Shown piece by piece: positions 42,335 to 53,702 of a stretch of DNA of 64,000 bases. A program made the translations under genes and the position numbers. Under the pieces are notes generated by a model, which was not told the DNA's origin, did not search any database, and was given only the letters and a program-made list of their open reading frames with translations. This stretch comes from Streptomyces sp. L-9-10. Its GTDB lineage: Bacteria > Actinomycetota > Actinomycetes > Streptomycetales > Streptomycetaceae. The stretch lies in contig NZ_PHRF01000152.1 of NCBI RefSeq assembly GCF_004151105.1, positions 1-64,000 on the forward strand. The letters run 5' to 3'. Positions within the stretch are counted from its first letter, which is position 1. Every line of letters starts with the position of its first letter.

Positions 42335-42628
42335 TCAGTCTTCATCGCCGTGCAGCCGCCGTCGTACCGACAGCAGCTCCACCTCGGGGTGGCCGGCGAC
42401 CATGCGCTCGCACCGGTCCAGCACATCCGTGAGGTGCGCCCAGTCACCGGACACCACCGCGAGACCGATCTCGGCCCTGCGATGAAGGTCCTGACCGCCG
42501 GTCTCCGCCGCGCTCACCGCGAATTTCCGCTGAAGCTCGGCGACGATGGGCCGGACGACGGAGCGTTTCTCCTTCAACGACCGTACGTCGCCGAGGAGCA
42601 GATCGAAGGACAGCGTCCCCACATACAT
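42335..42628 (-). CDS. DUF503 family protein
   Basis: A 97-aa protein of the DUF503 (YlxP) family, conserved between infB and rbfA in Gram-positive bacteria. Marks are MYVGTLSFDLLLGDVRSLKEKR and HRRAEIGLAVVSGDW (written partially), with a ferredoxin-like fold expected. ATG start preceded by GGAAACGC. Role in ribosome assembly is suggested by context only. Confidence 0.9.
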   Translation of the reverse strand: MYVGTLSFDLLLGDVRSLKEKRSVVRPIVAELQRKFAVSAAETGGQDLHRRAEIGLAVVSGDWAHLTDVLDRCERMVAGHPEVELLSVRRRLHGDED

Positions 42629-42708
42629 GCGTTTCCGGATCCCCGCCGGTACGGGTTCAGATGCCCTGCCAGCGCTTGGCAGGGGCACAAGAACCGTACA
42701 CGGAACGG

Positions 42709-42752
42709 CCGGGGCCGATCGACGGAATATGCGTCCCGTCGACCGGCCCCGG
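42709..42752 (-). terminator. Hairpin after infB
   Basis: A 17-bp stem with one mismatch (42709-42725 with 42736-42752) about 16 nt past the infB stop. A second, smaller hairpin (TGCCCCTGCC-type arms, 42662-42687) stands just before the DUF503 start. Together they may reduce but not stop read-through into the rbfA genes. Confidence 0.7.
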
Positions 42753-42767
42753 ACCGGTTGTCGCGCG

Positions 42768-45899
<3,132 letters not shown>

Positions 45900-46048
45900 T
45901 TCGCTCCTTTTAGGTCCGGGTTACCGCCGGACCGTCGCTACTTCATGGGCGTACTCATCGCGTACTCATCGAGTGCTCATCGCAATCTCGACCTACTTCC
46001 AACTCGCGAGGTACCTGAACCGCACGGGGCTCCGTGCCGTACTTCTTC

Positions 46049-46345
46049 CTACAGTGCTGCCTGCACTGTGATCGCCTCGACCACACGGCGCAGCTCCGCG
46101 CTGTCGAGCGGTCCCTGGACCCGGAAGGCCCGGGGGAACGCCCGGCGGCGGACCGCCAGATCGAGACAGATCAAGGCGGGGTGCACATACGCACCCCGGC
46201 CGGGCAGCGTACCGCGTTGATCGGGAACACATTGTTCTCCGGTCACCACGATGCGCAACAGATCGTTCTTGGCCGCTCGCTCCCGGCAGCCCACGCAGGT
46301 GCGCTCAGGGCATGCACGGTCGATCGTCCGGCCAGACACGTTCAA
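46049..46345 (-). CDS. YlxR family RNA-binding protein (DUF448)
   Basis: A 98-aa YlxR protein, the conserved companion between nusA and infB. The CxxC-type start ERTCVGCRERAAK and GTLPGRGAYVHPALICLDLA are diagnostic. TTG 46345 stands five bases after GGGGAGG, and a GTG two codons later is the alternative. In other bacteria YlxR binds RNA and has been linked to RNase P; no further function is visible here. Confidence 0.92.
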   Translation of the reverse strand: MNVSGRTIDRACPERTCVGCRERAAKNDLLRIVVTGEQCVPDQRGTLPGRGAYVHPALICLDLAVRRRAFPRAFRVQGPLDSAELRRVVEAITVQAAL

Positions 46346-46494
46346 GTCTACCTCCCCGCGCCGACGTCACCCCTTTGGGGCAAGGTTCGAACGCCCGCCG
46401 CCCGAAAGATCGTGTCGATGTCCGGCGGGGCCGGGTCACGGCTCACCGTGACAGGCCGCCACCGCCGGTCGTCCCTGATCGTCGGAGCGGATAT

Positions 46495-46590
46495 TCAGCC
46501 GCGGTCGCGACCGCGGTCCCGGTCGTCCCGTCCACGGTCCCGGTCGTCGCCCCGGTCGCGGTCGTCGCCGCGGTCCCGGTCGTCGTCCGT
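46495..46590 (-). repeat. Repeat coding the NusA Asp-Arg-Gly tail
   Basis: Short GGTCGTC/CCGCGG-like units with periods of about 12-15 nt encode repeated Asp-Arg-Asp-Arg-Gly. The region is within nusA and keeps the frame open to the stop. Confidence 0.75.
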
Positions 46591-47568
46591 GAGCTCCGTG
46601 TCCGGCCGGATGTCGATGCGCCAGCCGGTCAGCCGGGCGGCGAGCCGGGCGTTCTGCCCTTCCTTGCCGATCGCCAGCGACAGCTGGTAGTCGGGCACGG
46701 TCACCCGCGCGGAGCGGGCACCCAGATCGACGACCTCGACCTTGGTGACCCGGGCGGGCGACAGCGCGTTCGCCACCATCTCGGCCGGGTCGTCCGACCA
46801 GTCGACGATGTCGATCTTCTCGCCCAGCAGCTCGGCCATGACATTGCGCACACGCGCGCCCATCGGGCCGATGCAGGCGCCCTTGGCATTGAGACCGGAA
46901 CGTGTCGACCGTACGGCGATCTTGGTGCGGTGGCCGGCCTCGCGGGCGATCGCCGTGATCTCGACGGAGCCGTCCGCGATCTCCGGGACCTCCAGCGCGA
47001 AGAGCTTCTTCACCAGATTGGGGTGGGTCCGCGACAGCGTCACCGACGGCCCGCGCACCCCCCTGGCCACCCTCACCACGTACGTACGCAGCCGGAGACC
47101 GTGGGTGTACTCCTCGCCCGGCACCTGTTCCTGCACCGGAAGGATGGCTTCCAGCTTGTCGTCCAGCTTGACCAGGACGTTCTTCGGGTCCTTGCCCTGC
47201 TGGACGAGACCGGCGACGATATCGCCCTCCCGGCGCGCGTACTCGCCGAAGGTGACGTCGTTCTCGGCGTCCCGCAGCCGCTGCTGGATGACCTGGCGGG
47301 CGGTGGTCGCGGCGATCCGGCCGAAGTCCGACGGGGTGTCGTCGAACTCCTTGGGCTCCTGCCCCTCCTCCAGATCGGCCGGGTCCTCCTTGGCCCAGAC
47401 CGTGACATGGCCGGTGTCCCGGCTCAGTACGACCCGGGCGCGCCGGTGGCTGCCCTCGGTGCGGTGGTAGGCGATGAGGAGGGCCGATTCGATCGCCTCG
47501 ACCAGCAGGTCGAAGGGAATCTCCTTCTCTTGTGCCAAGCCCCTCAGGAGCTTCACATCGATGTCCAC
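46495..47568 (-). CDS. nusA: Transcription termination/antitermination factor NusA
   Basis: A 357-aa protein with the NusA N-terminal domain (to about residue 125), S1 domain (about 130-200, VQEQVPGEEYTHGLRLRTYV region) and tandem KH domains (to about 330, IGPMGARVRNVMAEL and LAIGKEGQNARLAARLTGW shortened). The C-terminus is a run of DRDRGDD-type repeats (about 331-357). GTG start 2 nt after the rimP stop, with GGAGGCGTAGCC inside the rimP end. Confidence 0.97.
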   Translation of the reverse strand: MDIDVKLLRGLAQEKEIPFDLLVEAIESALLIAYHRTEGSHRRARVVLSRDTGHVTVWAKEDPADLEEGQEPKEFDDTPSDFGRIAATTARQVIQQRLRDAENDVTFGEYARREGDIVAGLVQQGKDPKNVLVKLDDKLEAILPVQEQVPGEEYTHGLRLRTYVVRVARGVRGPSVTLSRTHPNLVKKLFALEVPEIADGSVEITAIAREAGHRTKIAVRSTRSGLNAKGACIGPMGARVRNVMAELLGEKIDIVDWSDDPAEMVANALSPARVTKVEVVDLGARSARVTVPDYQLSLAIGKEGQNARLAARLTGWRIDIRPDTELTDDDRDRGDDRDRGDDRDRGRDDRDRGRDRG

Positions 47569-47570
47569 GG

Positions 47571-48068
47571 CTACGCCTCCTCTTCCTTCTTGTCCTTGCG
47601 GCTGAACTCGATCTCCACGCGCGCCTTGTCGATCCCCGCGAACTCGATCCGGCGGGCGGTGGGCTTGCGCCCCTTCACGCCCGGGACTTCGAGGTCGAGC
47701 CCCTCGTCGTCGACGGTGAGAATGCGTGCCACCAGTTCGCCGTCCTCGTGGAGCTGGAACCTGGCCAGCCGGCCCACGGCGCGCACGTAGTGGCGGTGTT
47801 CGGTCAGCGGGCGCTCCGCCCCGGGAGAGGTCACTTCGAGCTGGTACTCGTCCTCGCCCATCGCGTCCGTCTCGTCGAGCTTGTCGGAGATGGAGCGGCT
47901 CAGCTCGGCGCACTCGTCGAGGTCCACGCCCTCGTCGGAATCCACCACGACCCTCAGCACACGACGCCTGCCCGCCCGGGACACCTCGATCTCTTCCAGA
48001 TCCAGGTCCTTCGCGCTGACGAGCGGTTCCAGCAGTCCGCGCAGCCTTTCGCTCTGGGTGGTGCTCAT
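47571..48068 (-). CDS. rimP: Ribosome maturation factor RimP
   Basis: A 165-aa RimP protein needed for 30S maturation. The N-terminal domain has LEEIEVSRAGRRRVLRVVVD and the middle YQLEVTSPGAERPLTEHRHY (the SPGxxRPL motif). The C-terminus is basic-acidic. ATG start. It heads the leftward translation operon. The 151-bp gap to the divergent lipoprotein gene must contain its promoter. Confidence 0.97.
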   Translation of the reverse strand: MSTTQSERLRGLLEPLVSAKDLDLEEIEVSRAGRRRVLRVVVDSDEGVDLDECAELSRSISDKLDETDAMGEDEYQLEVTSPGAERPLTEHRHYVRAVGRLARFQLHEDGELVARILTVDDEGLDLEVPGVKGRKPTARRIEFAGIDKARVEIEFSRKDKKEEEA

Positions 48069-48219
48069 CCGGGTGACTCCTCGGCCGCGTGTGCTGTTGT
48101 GGGATCGTCGCGTGTCAGATCAAAGGGTATCCGGTCCCAAGGGGTGTTGCCGTCCACCTGGGGGTGACCCGCGGGTACGCTCGCCTGCGGTGATCATCGC
48201 GAGGCCCGAGGAGAGACGC

Positions 48220-48771
48220 GTGGGGCGCACGGGGACGACACGGAGACACGCTCTGATGGCCGCGGGCGCCACGACGGCCGGTCTGCTGACCGGCTGTTCC
48301 CAGGACTCGCCGGCCGCGGACAGTCCGGCGGGCATCGCGCGGGCGGCCGAGATCGAGCGCGCGCTGCGGGTGCGCGCGGCAGGCACCAACCGGGAGTTGC
48401 TGGGGCAGTACGACGCCGTGCTGAAGCGGCACCCCGGGCAGCGCGAGCGGCTGGCCCCGCTACGGGCCGCGGTCGTACGGCAGTTGGCGGCGCTGGCCCC
48501 GGAACCGTCCGGGTCCGCGAGCCCGTCCGCGTCGCCGTCCGCCGCTCCGTCCGCGCCCGTCACGGCCGCGGCCCCGGCGCCCGGCTCGCCCGGCGTCCCG
48601 GCGGAACCGGCGGCGGCCCTCAGGGCGCTGGCCGCGAACGAGCGCCGCACCAGCGACGCGCATACCGCGGCGCTCATGGAAGCGCCCCCGGAACTGGCCC
48701 GGTTGCTGGCCTCCCTCGCGGCGGCGAGCGCCGCCCACGCCTATCTGCTGACGGAAGGATCCCGCTCATGA
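48220..48771 (+). CDS. Lipoprotein with ferritin-like helix pair
   Basis: A 183-aa exported protein. The start GTG 48220 is six bases after GAGGAG; the frame is open further upstream. The signal peptide has TRRHALMAAG (a twin-arginine-like start) and lipobox LLTGC, so it is a predicted lipoprotein. After a helical segment (ERLAPLRAAVVRQLAAL) and a Pro/Ser linker comes a helix pair, RALAANERRTSDAHTAALM and LARLLASLAAASAAHAYLL, with Glu and His spaced as in the ferritin-like protein encoded next. ATGA overlap with that gene. Confidence 0.8.
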   Translation: MGRTGTTRRHALMAAGATTAGLLTGCSQDSPAADSPAGIARAAEIERALRVRAAGTNRELLGQYDAVLKRHPGQRERLAPLRAAVVRQLAALAPEPSGSASPSASPSAAPSAPVTAAAPAPGSPGVPAEPAAALRALAANERRTSDAHTAALMEAPPELARLLASLAAASAAHAYLLTEGSRS

Positions 48772-49244
48772 GCACGGCGCGGACGACGCGGAGGGCGTGG
48801 GCGACGGGCACGGCGACCGGGGCGAACGCCGGTGCGCTGGACGCCGCGCAGGCCGCACTCGCCGCGGAGCACGCCGCGGTGTACGGGTACGGGGTCGTCG
48901 GCGGTCGCGTCGGCGGCGCGCGCCGGAGCGAGGCCACCAGCGCGCACGCGGCGCACCGGGCCCGGCGCGACGCACTGGCGCGGACCGTACGGGACCTGGG
49001 CGGCACGCCCGCCGCCGCCGCTCCCGCGTACGCCCTGCCCTTCCCCGTACCGGACTCCGCCGCCGCCGTGCGGCTGGCCGCCCATCTGGAGGACCGCGTC
49101 GCGGGTGTCTACTCCGATCTCGTACGGGCCTCGGAGGGCCCCTTGCGGCGGGAGGCGGCCGGCGCGCTGCGCGAGGCCGCCGTGCGCGCGGTGCGCTGGC
49201 GCGGGACCGGCGTAGCCTTTCCTGGGCTCGCCGAGCGAGCGTGA
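48768..49244 (+). CDS. Ferritin-like domain protein (DUF4439)
   Basis: A 158-aa four-helix protein of the DUF4439 ferritin-like family: LDAAQAALAAEHAAVYGYGV with Glu and His, HAAHRARRDALARTVRDLGG, and LAAHLEDRVAGVYSDLVRA with Glu. This supplies an ExxH-like set of residues that could bind metal. No signal sequence. It is coupled to the lipoprotein by ATGA. Function unknown; the pair is conserved next to rimP-proS in actinobacteria as far as I recall. Confidence 0.85.
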   Translation: MSTARTTRRAWATGTATGANAGALDAAQAALAAEHAAVYGYGVVGGRVGGARRSEATSAHAAHRARRDALARTVRDLGGTPAAAAPAYALPFPVPDSAAAVRLAAHLEDRVAGVYSDLVRASEGPLRREAAGALREAAVRAVRWRGTGVAFPGLAERA

Positions 49245-49276
49245 GCCCGTGAGCTCGGAAAGGGAACAACGCACGT

Positions 49277-50203
49277 ATGGGTTTCGAACCGCCGCGGCGT
49301 CTGGTGCGCACGCTCGGCGAGAGGTACGGGGAGACCACCGCCGCCGCGTGGCTGGAGCGGCTGCCCGGCATCGCCGGTGAGGCGGTCGCCCGGCGGGGGC
49401 TGGAGGTCGAGCGGGTGATCGCGCCCGGTGGCCGGAGCGGTCTGGTACTGCTCGTACGGCGGTCCGACGGCTCCCCCGCGACGCTCAAGATCGTCCCGCC
49501 GTTCGCGGCTCCCTCGCGGGAGCGGGCGGCGCTGGCGCACTGGAAGGGCTGGGGGGCGGCGGAGCTGCTCGACGCCGCGGACGACGGCGGCACGGACGCC
49601 CCGGACACCGCCGGCGGCGCGCTGCTCCTGGAGCGGCTGCATCCCGAGGTGTCGCTGCGCTCCCTGCCGGAGGCGAAGTCACTCCTGGAAGCGGCGGGTA
49701 CGGTGCGCCGGCTGTGGGTCGACCCGCCCGGGGGCCATGGCTTCGAGACGGTGGCCGAGCGGACCGCGCGGGAAGCGGTGGCGCTGCGGACGACGGCCGA
49801 CGACACGCTCGCGCCGCTGGTGTCGGCGGCGCTGGCGGCGCGCGACGAACTCTGCGCCTCGGCCGCCGAAGTACAGCTCCTGCACGGCGCCTTCGGCCAG
49901 GGCAAGGTGCTCGCCGGCGACCGCGCGCCCTGGCTGGCGGTCGGCCCTGAGCCGCTGGTCGGTGAGCGCGCCTACGATCTGGCCCGGCTGGTGCGCGACC
50001 GGGTCGAGGACCTCGTGGCGGCGTCGTCGGGGGCGTCCTCGGCCCGCCGCCGGGTCAACAGGCTGGCCGATTCGCTGGACCTGGACCGGGAACGGGTGCG
50101 TGGGTGGACGCTGTTCCGGGCGGTGGAGTCGGGGGTGCGCACGCTTCGGGCGGGCCGTCGGCAGAGCGCCGAGCTGCTGCTGGAGTTCGCGGGCTGGCTG
50201 TAG
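49277..50203 (+). CDS. Aminoglycoside phosphotransferase-fold protein lacking catalytic residues
   Basis: A 308-aa protein of the aminoglycoside/hydroxyurea kinase family (PF04655 type). Family marks are APGGRSGLVLLVRR, ATLKIVPP (substrate lobe Lys) and LLLERLHP. The brackets of the active site are replaced: the usual HGDLHxxN is HGAFGQGK, and the usual IDPK is VGPE (followed by LVGERAYDLARLVRDR). The catalytic Asp, metal-binding Asn and second Asp are therefore absent. Probably a pseudokinase, not a resistance enzyme. It starts 32 nt after the ferritin-like gene. Confidence 0.8.
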   Translation: MGFEPPRRLVRTLGERYGETTAAAWLERLPGIAGEAVARRGLEVERVIAPGGRSGLVLLVRRSDGSPATLKIVPPFAAPSRERAALAHWKGWGAAELLDAADDGGTDAPDTAGGALLLERLHPEVSLRSLPEAKSLLEAAGTVRRLWVDPPGGHGFETVAERTAREAVALRTTADDTLAPLVSAALAARDELCASAAEVQLLHGAFGQGKVLAGDRAPWLAVGPEPLVGERAYDLARLVRDRVEDLVAASSGASSARRRVNRLADSLDLDRERVRGWTLFRAVESGVRTLRAGRRQSAELLLEFAGWL

Positions 50204-50252
50204 AGCCCCTGAACCCTTGAGGAGTTCCCCGCCGGACGGGCCGGGGATTCCT

Positions 50253-50287
50253 CGTGGGACGGGCTCGGCAGGCCGGCCCGTCCCACG
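50253..50287. terminator. Terminator between convergent kinase-like gene and proS
   Basis: A 12-bp perfect stem, CGTGGGACGGGC (50253-50264) with its complement (50276-50287), and an 11-nt loop; it serves both converging genes. Confidence 0.8.
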
Positions 50288-50298
50288 ACACGTACGGG

Positions 50299-51990
50299 TC
50301 AGGCGGTCAGGCGGGCGATCGCCTCCGCGACTGTCAGTTCCTCGCGCTCGCCCGTGCGGCGGTCCTTCAGCTCCAGGACACCGTCGGCCGAGCGGCGGCC
50401 CGCCACCAGGATCTTGGGGACACCGATCAGTTCGGCGTCGGTGAACTTCACACCCGGCGAGACCCCGGGGCGCTCGTCCACCAGCACCCGCAGCCCGGCC
50501 GCCGACAGCTGCTCGGAGACGTCCAGCGCGAGTTCCGTCTGGAGCGCCTTGCCCGCCGCGACGACATGGACGTCCGCCGGGGCGATCTCGCGGGGCCAGC
50601 ACAGCCCCTGCTCGTCGGCGCTCTGCTCGGCCAGGGCCGCCACCGCGCGCGAGACACCGATGCCGTACGAGCCCATGGTCACGCGGACCGGCTTGCCCTG
50701 CTGGCCGAGGACATCGAGCTGGAAGGTGTCGGCGTACTTGCGGCCGAGCTGGAAGATATGGCCGATCTCGATCGCGCGGTCGAGCTTGAGGCCCGTACCG
50801 CAGGCCGGGCAGGGGTCGCCCGCCTCGACGACGACCACGTCCAGGTAGTCGTCGACCTCGAAGTCCCGCCCGCAGACCACGTCGCGCGCGTGGGTGCCGG
50901 GCTTGTTGGCGCCGGTGATCCAGGCGGTGCCGGGGGCGATCCGGGGGTCCGCGATGTAGCGGATCTTGAGGCCCTGCGGGCCGACGTAGCCCCGTACGAG
51001 GTCGGGCCGGTCCTCGAAGTCCTCGGCCGTCACCAGCTCCACCACCGCGGGCGCGAGGTGTTCGCCGAGCTTGCCGAGGTCCACCTCGCGGTCACCGGGG
51101 ACGCCGACGGCCGTGATCTCGCCGTCGACCTTGACGAGCAGGTTCTTCAGGGTCGCCGAGGCCGGCACGTCGAGGAACGCTGCGAGCGTCTCGATGGTCG
51201 GGGTGTCGGGGGTGTCGAGCTCCTCGACCGGGCCGGGCTCGGTGGCCGCGGGCACGGACGCGGTGAAGGTGACGGCTTCGGTGTTGGCCGCGTAGTCACA
51301 GGCGGGGCAGTCCACGAAGGTGTCCTCGCCGGCCGCGGCGGGCGCCAGGAACTCCTCGGAGGCGGAGCCGCCCATCGCACCGGAGACCGCCGAGACGATA
51401 CGGAAGTCGAGGCCGAGGCGCGCGAAGATCTTCTGGTACGCCTGGCGGTGCAGCGCGTACGACTCGGCCAGGCCCTCGTCCGTGGTGTCGAAGGAGTACG
51501 AGTCCTTCATCTGGAACTCGCGGCCGCGCAGCACACCGGAGCGCGGCCTGGCCTCGTCGCGGTACTTCGTCTGGATCTGGTAGAGCATCACCGGCAGGTC
51601 CTTGTAGGACGTGCACTGGTCCTTGACGACCTGGGTGAAGATCTCCTCGTGCGTGGGGCCCAGCAGATAGTCGGCGCCCTTGCGGTCCTTGAGGCGGAAC
51701 AGCAGGTCGCCGTACTCCTCCCACCGGCCGCTGGCCTCGTACGGCTCCCTGGGCAGCAGCGCGGGCAGCAGCACCTCCTGCGCGCCGATGGCGTCCATCT
51801 CCTCGCGGACGACGCGCGAGACGTTGTCGAAGACCTTCTTGCCCAGCGGCAGCCAGGTCCAGATACCGGCGGACGTACGGCGGACGTACCCCGCCCGGAC
51901 GAGCAGCTTGTGGCTGAGCGTCTCGGCGTCCGCCGGGTCGTCGCGCAATGTCTTGACCATCAAACGGGACATGCGCTGGACCTGGGACAT
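50299..51990 (-). CDS. proS: Prolyl-tRNA synthetase
   Basis: A 563-aa class II aminoacyl-tRNA synthetase of the bacterial ProS type. Catalytic motifs run from RRTSAGIWTWLPLG through RDEARPRSGVLRGREFQMKD (20 aa) to GSYGIGVSRAVAAL. An editing (INS) domain sits between motifs 2 and 3 (about residues 225-395), and an anticodon-binding domain ends the chain. ATG 51990 lies 8 bases after GGAG; a GTG at 51999 is the alternative. Confidence 0.97.
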   Translation of the reverse strand: MSQVQRMSRLMVKTLRDDPADAETLSHKLLVRAGYVRRTSAGIWTWLPLGKKVFDNVSRVVREEMDAIGAQEVLLPALLPREPYEASGRWEEYGDLLFRLKDRKGADYLLGPTHEEIFTQVVKDQCTSYKDLPVMLYQIQTKYRDEARPRSGVLRGREFQMKDSYSFDTTDEGLAESYALHRQAYQKIFARLGLDFRIVSAVSGAMGGSASEEFLAPAAAGEDTFVDCPACDYAANTEAVTFTASVPAATEPGPVEELDTPDTPTIETLAAFLDVPASATLKNLLVKVDGEITAVGVPGDREVDLGKLGEHLAPAVVELVTAEDFEDRPDLVRGYVGPQGLKIRYIADPRIAPGTAWITGANKPGTHARDVVCGRDFEVDDYLDVVVVEAGDPCPACGTGLKLDRAIEIGHIFQLGRKYADTFQLDVLGQQGKPVRVTMGSYGIGVSRAVAALAEQSADEQGLCWPREIAPADVHVVAAGKALQTELALDVSEQLSAAGLRVLVDERPGVSPGVKFTDAELIGVPKILVAGRRSADGVLELKDRRTGEREELTVAEAIARLTA

Positions 51991-52057
51991 GGGGAGCACT
52001 CCTGCGTTCTCTCGGCTGATGCCTGGAGGTTAGCCGGGGCACGCCCGCGGGCGGAAA

Positions 52058-52639
52058 TCAGTTGTCCGCGCCGGCCGCCCTGCGCAGCGGGAGCGGGGCG
52101 CCCATCACGGCGTACGGCTTGGGGGCGCTGGGGAAGTGGACCTGGCGGGCCAGGTCCGTGTAGCCGAGCGTGCGGTAGAGGCGGCGTGCCGGGCTCTCGA
52201 TGTCGATCGCGGAGAGGATCGACCTGGGTTCGCCCGCGCTGTCGGTGATCGCGGTGATCAGGGCGCGGCCGATGCCCCGGGCCTGGAACTCGGGGTGGAC
52301 ATGCAGCTCGGTGATCACGAAGGAGTCGAGGAGCCAGCCCTCGGAGCCGGTGGTGCGCAGATACGGCTCGACGACGGTGGACCACCAGTGGGCGCGGTCG
52401 TTGGGCAGGCCGTACACGAAGCCGACGAGCCGGCCGGTCACGGTGGTCGCGCCGAGGGCGCGGGAGCCGCGCAGCAGCAGATGCCGGAGCACGATGTGGC
52501 GGCGTACCTCGATCTCGTCGTCGCTGAGCCCGAAGGCGAGGGCCTGTACGGCGAGCGCCTCGTCGACGCGTGCGGCGAGATCGACCGGCCCTACCTGTAC
52601 GTCGGGGGTGCGGGGGCTGCCCCCGGGAATGCTCAGCAT
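52058..52639 (-). CDS. GNAT family N-acetyltransferase
   Basis: A 193-aa GNAT protein. The acetyl-CoA binding stretch VHPEFQARGIGRALI (Q/RxxGxG/A) is at about residue 120, after ELHV, with a C-terminal YRTLGYTDL typical of the fold. The start ATG has no strong ribosome binding site and could be some codons later. It is 16 bp downstream of another GNAT gene on the same strand. Substrate unknown. Confidence 0.88.
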   Translation of the reverse strand: MLSIPGGSPRTPDVQVGPVDLAARVDEALAVQALAFGLSDDEIEVRRHIVLRHLLLRGSRALGATTVTGRLVGFVYGLPNDRAHWWSTVVEPYLRTTGSEGWLLDSFVITELHVHPEFQARGIGRALITAITDSAGEPRSILSAIDIESPARRLYRTLGYTDLARQVHFPSAPKPYAVMGAPLPLRRAAGADN

Positions 52640-52655
52640 GGGCCGAACCCTACTT

Positions 52656-53501
52656 TCAGAACAGCACGCTCATGAAGGCGCCCACTTCACGGAAACCCAC
52701 CCGGCGGTACGCCGCTCTGGCAGGGGTGTTGTAGTCGTTCACGTACAGGCTGACGACGGGCGCCACATCGGCCAGCGCGTACCGTACGACCGCCGCCATG
52801 CCCGCCTCGGACAGGCCGCGGCCGCGGAATTCGGGGTCGACCCAGACACCCTGGATCTGGCAGGCCCGGGGGGTGGCGGCGCCGATCTCGGCCTTGAAGA
52901 CGACCCTGCCGTCGTCGATCCGGGCGAACGAGCGTCCCGCGCCGACGAGTTCGGCGACGCGCGCCTGGTAGAGCAGTCCGCCGTCACCGGCGAGCGGCGA
53001 GACACCGACCTCCTCGGTGAACATCGCCACGCAGGCGGGCATGATCACGTCCAGCTCGGCCTTGCGGATACGGCGCACGAGGGGGTCGGGCGCGACGGTG
53101 GCGGGCAGTTGCTCGGTGACCATCAGCGGCTGGTGGGCGCGGATCTCGCGGGCCGGGCCCCAGTGCGGCTCCAGCAGCCGCCACAGCTGGGCGGTGGGCT
53201 CGGCGGGGCCGACGATCGAGGAGCAGCGGCGGCCGGTCCTGCGGGCCCGGTCGGCGAAGGCGCGCACGGCCTCGGGGGTGGCGCAGATCGGTACGAGGTT
53301 GGCGCCGGAGTAGCAGAGCGAGCGCAGCCGCCCGTCCGCGTACCAGCCCCACATCTCGCCACCGAGGCGCCAGGGGTCGAGCCCCGCGACCTGTACGCGG
53401 GACGTCACGAAGGCGTTTTCGACGGGCTCGCTCTCCAGGACGGCGAGCGCGGCGTCGAGTTCGCCGGGTTCGAGGACCCGGGTGGTGGTCTGCGTCAACA
53501 C
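52656..53501 (-). CDS. GNAT acetyltransferase with DUF4081 domain
   Basis: A 281-aa protein: DUF4081-type N-terminal domain (about residues 10-120; VENAFVTSRVQVAGLDPWRLGG, cut here to VENAFVTSRVQVAG) followed by a GNAT domain with IQGVWVDPEFRGRGLSEAG (acetyl-CoA site) and SLYVNDYNTPARAAYRRVGF. This two-domain form is common in actinobacteria near ispG. Substrate unknown. Confidence 0.9.
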   Translation of the reverse strand: MLTQTTTRVLEPGELDAALAVLESEPVENAFVTSRVQVAGLDPWRLGGEMWGWYADGRLRSLCYSGANLVPICATPEAVRAFADRARRTGRRCSSIVGPAEPTAQLWRLLEPHWGPAREIRAHQPLMVTEQLPATVAPDPLVRRIRKAELDVIMPACVAMFTEEVGVSPLAGDGGLLYQARVAELVGAGRSFARIDDGRVVFKAEIGAATPRACQIQGVWVDPEFRGRGLSEAGMAAVVRYALADVAPVVSLYVNDYNTPARAAYRRVGFREVGAFMSVLF

Positions 53502-53608
53502 GAGGGGGCCTCACCATACGTCTGCCGATCTCCGCACTGTACCCGGCGCCTTCCCGGTATGCCGCTCATCGGAGCAGGATCCGGTATCGCCGCAGGTCAG
53601 AGTGCGAA

Positions 53609-53650
53609 GGGTCCCGCAGCCGATGCCCGGGGGCGGTGGCTGCGGGACCC
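53609..53650 (-). terminator. Terminator after ispG
   Basis: A perfect 13-bp stem (GGGTCCCGCAGCC with its complement) around a 16-nt loop, about 52 nt past the ispG stop. Confidence 0.8.
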
Positions 53651-53702
53651 GTTACGCACATATGTCCGCAGGCGGACACGGTGGCCGGCACAAGGGGCGC
53701 GG

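Noticed and set aside
49277..50203. Functional aminoglycoside resistance kinase
   Set aside because: The catalytic Asp, metal-binding Asn and second Asp are all replaced, so drug phosphorylation is not expected.
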